Part shown: in pieces, positions 37,219 through 40,934 of the stretch
Position numbering within the stretch: position 1 is the stretch's first letter
Layout of the letters: each line of letters starts with the position of its first letter
Assembly (NCBI GenBank): GCA_030147855.1
Contig: JASBUO010000066.1
Span: 1-40,934, forward strand
DNA: 40,934 nucleotides
Reading direction: 5' to 3'
DNA from: Gammaproteobacteria bacterium
Lineage (GTDB): Bacteria > Pseudomonadota > Gammaproteobacteria > Legionellales > Legionellaceae
Notes under the pieces: model-generated
The model's database searches: none
Told to the model about the DNA's origin: nothing
Seen by the model: the letters and a program-made list of their open reading frames with translations, nothing else
Translations under genes and position numbers: made by a program

Positions 37219-37566
37219 TCAATCTTTTGTGTGTTTTATTTCAACACAAATGTTATTTGCATTATGAATTGCATGAGGTTTACTGACGCGGATGCTTGCT
37301 GCTTTAATTTGAAAGGTGGATTGAAGGGATACGTGTATGTGAGTGGCGACTGTTTCGATTAAATTAAATTGTGTGGATTGCACAAGTTGGGTTACGTGCT
37401 GGCAAAGCGCGTCATAGTCGATGGCACGTTCAATTTTATCGTCTATTTGACTAAAGTCGGTAGGAATTTCGATATCAATGCTTAGCGCTTGCCTGATTTT
37501 TTTCTCCCAGGCATATACACCAATGCGTGCTTCGACGCGTAAACCTTCGATACGTAAATAGTTCAT
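37219..37566 (-). CDS. folB: Dihydroneopterin aldolase
   Basis: Converts 7,8-dihydroneopterin to 6-hydroxymethyl-dihydropterin in folate synthesis. 115 residues with the family pattern: IEGLRVEARIGVYAWEKKI (conserved Glu after Trp), DKIERAIDYDALCQHVTQLV, NLIETVATHIHVSL, and C-terminal RVSKPHAI with the conserved Lys-Pro. Full length. The neighbouring unknown gene follows on the same strand 60 nt downstream of its stop. Confidence 0.9.
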   Translation of the reverse strand: MNYLRIEGLRVEARIGVYAWEKKIRQALSIDIEIPTDFSQIDDKIERAIDYDALCQHVTQLVQSTQFNLIETVATHIHVSLQSTFQIKAASIRVSKPHAIHNANNICVEIKHTKD

Positions 37567-37674
37567 GTTCTTATTTTAAAACGACAGTGCGCTGTAACAT
37601 AACGGCTTTTGTTTGAGAAGTAAATAAGTACATATTACCTTTGTACATGGCAAAAAACCTGTCATGCCCGCGCG

Positions 37675-37712
37675 GCATTGTTGCGTAGATATTTTAATTG
37701 ACGCAATGGTGC
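37675..37712. other. Imperfect inverted repeat upstream of folB
   Basis: GCATTGTTGCGT (37675-37686) and ACGCAATGGTGC (37701-37712) can pair at 9 of 12 positions, with a perfect 6-bp core TTGCGT/ACGCAA. It lies in the 224-nt gap (37567-37790) between folB's start and the transposase gene. It may be part of folB's control region or debris from the insertion. Nothing else was recognised in this gap. Confidence 0.35.
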
Positions 37713-37790
37713 CTATTGATTACTTATCAAGCAACTAGTATGCAATTCAGTAAGTTCATTTTCGTAATTAGTCGCTGTCGCTTAATGTGC

Positions 37791-39224
37791 TTAAAAAATA
37801 ACAGGCCAAAAATCCAGTGGTGGTCCGTACTTTGCATTTAATTTGACCAATAAAGCTCTGTTGGTTTGTCTCAGGTTAAAACCAAGGATGGCAGCATATC
37901 CAGCTGATTCAGTATTTCGATCATTTTTCATTCGACTGATACCCAATTGTCCGCCACGCTTAGCATGACCGATTAATGGCTCAATACCTGCTCGCCTATT
38001 GGATAGTTGTTCCGATTCCTCTTCTGACAACACAATGTTTTTATTCATTGTATTGCCGGGGACTTGAATTCCGATTTGTTCAATGCCTCTTTTGACAAGT
38101 GCTCTTACATTCTTAGCACTGTAATAGCCTTTATCTGTTGTTGCCGAACGTAGTGCATCCTTGCCAAATAATTTTTCATACTCGTGAAGCATAGGGATGA
38201 ATGATTTTTTGTCATCCATACGAACATTATTGGATTTTCCAACAAACAGAAAATTGCCTTTTGAGAGTCGACCCAGTTGAAATGCACGACCAAATTCGTA
38301 TTTTTTATGTGCTTTCTTTTTGTTAAAGCAGGCAATTTCCTGCAGGTGGAGAGAAAGGCGTTTTGTAAGCGACGCAGTCCCTGTCTCAATATATTGTTTC
38401 ACAGAAACGAAATATGCCATGGCGTGTTCAAGTTGCTGTATGCTACGTTGTACACCCCAGGACAATCCTTCTATTGTTTTTGCTTTAACCAGATGGCATG
38501 CATGAATAACGTTGCACACAGGATGTGACGCGATGTCTAATAATTCAGATAAACGTTGAGACTTATCTTCTTTCGTTGCCTTTTTAGGCAAGAAGAAACA
38601 AGCCCGCGCTTTTGATGCAATGGTTTTAATGTCCACATCCAAATTGAACTCTGCACCACCATTGGGCAGTAATTTCTTTAAATTTTTGGCGACATGTAAC
38701 GCAACTGTTCCTATTTTTCTTAACATTTTTGCATCCGTTGGGTAAGTCATGTTTGCTTCTTGCACGGTCGAGTCTATGTCAATATCGTGTGATTCTGCAA
38801 GACCTTTATCCACTGCATTTTTACACATGAGATTGGCCAATTTATGCTGTGCATCCGGAGATAATCGTGATCGAAAGGTTTCTATCTTTGTATGATCTGG
38901 GCAATGCCATTGATCAACAATACCTAATCCGCAAAATATTTGATAAGCCGCATTATCACGAATAGATGCCTCCGTGGCTCGGTCGGTCAGATCATACATC
39001 TTCTGCAAAAGATAAGCACCAAGATGAATCCGAACCTTCAGTTTTCGACCGTAATGCAGACATTTTAGCGCTGTACTTTGACACAAGTCATGTTCAACCA
39101 GATGCAACATCTCTTCCCAAGGTAATTGATTGGCTAGCACAATCAATGGGTGGGTATTTGTCACGGTTATTTCTATTCTTTGTCCAAACAACTTGCGTCC
39201 AATCCCTGAATCACAGATACTCAT
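37791..39224 (-). mobile_element. Full-length DDE transposase of an IS5/IS1182-like insertion sequence
   Basis: A 477-residue frame with no stops. The DDE triad is placed as Asp151 in DIDIDSTVQEANMTYPTDAK, Asp364 in TTDKGYYSAKNV, and Glu415 in RRAGIEPLIGHAKRGGQLG; GFNLRQTNRAL follows near the end. The N-terminal helical domain contains CLHYGRKLKVRIHLGAYLL. The layout is that of long IS5/IS1182-type transposases. Clear terminal inverted repeats were not found; a weak pair (AGTTCATTTTCG near 37753 and AGTTCTTTCG, reversed, near 39253) could mark ends about 1.5 kb apart. It appears intact and possibly active. Confidence 0.88.
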
Positions 39225-39371
39225 GATGAGACAATTTCCTTATTAAATTTTCCGAAAGAACTGGTTTTATCGAGTGCCTTTCTTTTTAATATGAAGTCTC
39301 TAATAAATGTGAGACCGAAATCAAGACCTGTTTCCAATAGAAATAAGCCTGAAAAGTAGGAAAAAAATAAA

Positions 39372-40599
39372 ATGAAACGCTGGGATGCTCACAGTATGTT
39401 TGAGTTAGGTAAAAAACTTTTTGCCAAAATCCACAGACAAAAAAAGTATGCCAATCACAACCATGACGTCCATATCATGGCAAGAGAAATAGATGAGTGG
39501 CTCCCACAAGGCATTCAATCTCTAATTGATGGCACCTATGACCCACGTTGTCTAAAACGTTACTGCTTTGAGGATGAAGTTGTTGATCATGTGCATCTAT
39601 CTGACCGCATTTTACAACACATTTTATTGAAACAACTCAAGCCAACATTCGAGCACGTGATGAATCCAAATGTCTACCATTTGGTTGGGCCTACCGGTGT
39701 TAAGCATGCAACTTCGCGTATCAAGCAAGTCCTGGAAAAAGAAAAACACAAGTATTTCTTACGTGTTGATATCCGCTCGTACTATGCTTCAATCTCACAT
39801 TACAAATTATTGAATGACATCAAACAGCATTATCATGATCCCAAAATAATCGCCATGTTGGAAAACATCATCACTAACCCGATTGATACACCAAAAGGAA
39901 CTAGAAATCCTTCTCATGGTATTGCTTTACGCGCCCCATTGTCTCAATTTTTTAGTGCGCTCTCTCTTAAACCGCTAGATGATGCGCTGTCTCGATTAGA
40001 TATTCTCTACGTAAGGTTTCAAGACGATATTTTGGCACTTTGCAAATCGAAGCGCCAATTAAATCGCTGTCGCAAGCGCATGATGGAAATATTGAGCGAA
40101 AGACAATTAAAATTGTCACGCAAAAAATCGCGCATGGGGATAATTACAGGTTCATTTCATTTTCTAGGAATTCACTATTCTCTGACACAGCCGGAGAATC
40201 ACACCAGCGTTAAACATGCTAATGATGATGCAATAAACGACAACTCATTCTGCTCAACATTTAATCGAGTTGCGGGGGGGGGTAGACACTTGTGAACATC
40301 AACAGCATGTCGCTTTGCGTATCACTCCGCATCCGCGGACACTGCGCAAGGCTCGCGAGAACGTCAGACTAATGGTCGCCGATCAGGTCTCTCCTGCAAA
40401 GATCAAACGTTATTTCGTTCAATGGGCGCGCTGGTGGGCAAAAACAGCAAATACATGGGATTTTCAAACGATCGTAGAACAATTCATTAATACGTGTTGG
40501 CACACCGAAACGGCAAGCATCGCCGCCGATGTGCTATCACACTACTTTACTGAATTAAACACCAGCTCGGATGACTGTCGCGCAACTCTGGCCGCATAA
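39372..40599 (+). pseudogene. Reverse transcriptase, frameshifted at a G9 tract
   Basis: The first frame (39372-40295, 307 codons) holds the polymerase: motif A YFLRVDIRSYY with Asp133, motif B GIALRAPLSQFF (183-194), and motif C FQDDI with Asp218 and Asp219, then KLSRKKSR and FHFLGIHY. It ends just after nine G at 40274-40282. The missing C-terminus (LRKARENVRLMV, then YFVQWARWWAKT, a thumb-like region) continues one frame over to 40599. Eight G would join both into one protein of 408 residues. It belongs to a bacterial RT lineage with FQDD rather than YxDD. It is not a group II intron protein, since no maturase or endonuclease part is seen. It lies 147 nt from, and divergent to, the transposase gene. 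Confidence 0.85.
40274..40282 (+). repeat. Homopolymer of nine G inside the reverse transcriptase gene
   Basis: GC followed by GGGGGGGGG then TAGAC. The tract is where the reading frame breaks; one base fewer restores it. Such runs slip in replication and transcription and are also prone to sequencing error. Confidence 0.9.
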
Positions 40600-40934
40600 T
40601 TCTCCCAAGATTGCTGTTTTTGCTTGACATAAGTTTTGATAAGTCCCTGCACCGCCACTCACGCATCTCTTCCCCCGACCACCCCCCGCCTGGCGAGGCG
40701 TAATTATATCCTAAGCCACCCAGAGAAGAATCAGGAGATAGAGGAAATATAGAACCCCCACCATATGTAAAATTGAAGGAACGTTTAGATTTCACATTGT
40801 TTTCAACCCGGCCATCAAGCCCTTGTGCAACATCCATCGCGATATTGGCAGGCAGGAAGCGCTGTACATAACCTATTACCTGCCGCCAAAATAAATTTCG
40901 TCGATCCTGGCTCCAGCTATCATATTTCTCATCA
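40547..40934 (-). CDS. Unrecognised protein, 3' part, runs off the window
   Basis: The minus-strand frame is open from the window edge to a stop at 40547, about 129 codons. The first part looks like real coding sequence: WSQDRRNLFWRQVIGYVQRF, then DVAQGLDGRVENN. It then turns Gly/Ser-rich (FNFTYGGGSIFPLSPDSS, LGGLGYNYASPGGG) and ends SSKNSNLGRIMRPEL. The last 53 nt overlap the reverse transcriptase 3' end tail to tail, so either end may be decayed. The FPL...GG.G..YAS...NSN.G arrangement reminds me of C-termini of variable proteins beside bacterial reverse transcriptases; this is from memory and unverified. Confidence 0.45.
   Translation of the reverse strand, partial: DEKYDSWSQDRRNLFWRQVIGYVQRFLPANIAMDVAQGLDGRVENNVKSKRSFNFTYGGGSIFPLSPDSSLGGLGYNYASPGGGWSGEEMREWRCRDLSKLMSSKNSNLGRIMRPELRDSHPSWCLIQ

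Noticed and set aside
37740-39270. Weak inverted pair AGTTC(AT)TTTCG around the transposase as true IS ends
   Set aside because: Only about ten matched bases with a gap, and no flanking duplication was seen; kept as a possibility but not annotated.
40270-40599. Independent 109-residue gene after the RT
   Set aside because: It starts inside the G9 run and continues the RT's C-terminal region one frame over. It is better read as the second half of the broken RT.
40624-40652. TTGACA as a -35 promoter element
   Set aside because: No acceptable -10 hexamer lies 16-18 nt downstream, and no plus-strand gene follows within the window.

Overview
The window looks like chromosomal DNA of a gammaproteobacterium of the Legionella/Coxiella type (order Legionellales). 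This is inferred from gene families and gene order: a complete sdhCDAB-sucAB-sucCD run with two small proteins upstream and pdxH plus a LetE-like small protein downstream, a fis paralogue, lolB / tRNA-Gln / prs, a rhodanese-secB-gpsA operon, and argS followed by a SPOR protein. No marker gives the genus. Base composition is moderate and codon use is A/T-leaning.

Layout. (1) 1-680: 3' end of 23S rRNA, a short spacer, 5S rRNA and a terminator; the rRNA operon reads in from the left. (2) 680-1294: a small orphan membrane ORF on the minus strand and a 39-codon scrap of an IS110-type transposase. (3) 1295-4306: a lipoprotein membrane-fusion protein / ABC ATPase / ABC-2 permease export operon. (4) 4322-7409: coaBC, dut and a phosphomannomutase/phosphoglucomutase, tightly packed. 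(5) 7466-8849: two proteins of uncertain function; the first fits, by size, acidity and position, the Legionella type IV secretion chaperone LvgA. (6) 8998-19166: succinate dehydrogenase, 2-oxoglutarate dehydrogenase E1 and E2, succinyl-CoA ligase, then pdxH. This covers the TCA segment from 2-oxoglutarate to fumarate apart from the shared E3 subunit. A folded RNA element lies between sucC and sucD. (7) 19376-23247: LetE/RMF-like protein, MFS transporter, DUF945 protein, Fis, and a 33-nt palindrome. (8) 23371-26705: prs, tRNA-Gln, lolB, coaD, plsC and a small membrane protein; ispE, normally between lolB and prs, is absent. (9) 26848-30799: fatty-acid desaturase and zipA on plus, then gpsA, secB and rhodanese on minus. 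(10) 30800-31387: a gene-poor stretch with what looks like a decayed transposase end. (11) 31388-36253: argS, a SPOR protein and a strikingly divergent P1B-type ATPase. (12) 36349-37566: an unknown protein with a hydrophobic hairpin, and folB. (13) 37791-40934: an accessory island with a full-length DDE transposase, a reverse transcriptase broken at a run of nine G, and the 3' end of an unrecognised minus-strand gene running off the edge.

The core is housekeeping: central carbon metabolism, cofactor and nucleotide synthesis, envelope lipid and lipoprotein handling, cell division and secretion. The points most worth a second look are the P-type ATPase that keeps the CxxC, CPC and phosphorylated-Asp positions but has lost the TGE, DKTGT, HP and TM8 serine signatures; the reverse transcriptase with FQDD in place of YxDD and a homopolymer frameshift, tail-to-tail with an open frame that faintly resembles a diversity-generating-retroelement target; the three-way-junction RNA between sucC and sucD; and the candidate LvgA and LetE homologues flanking the TCA operon.
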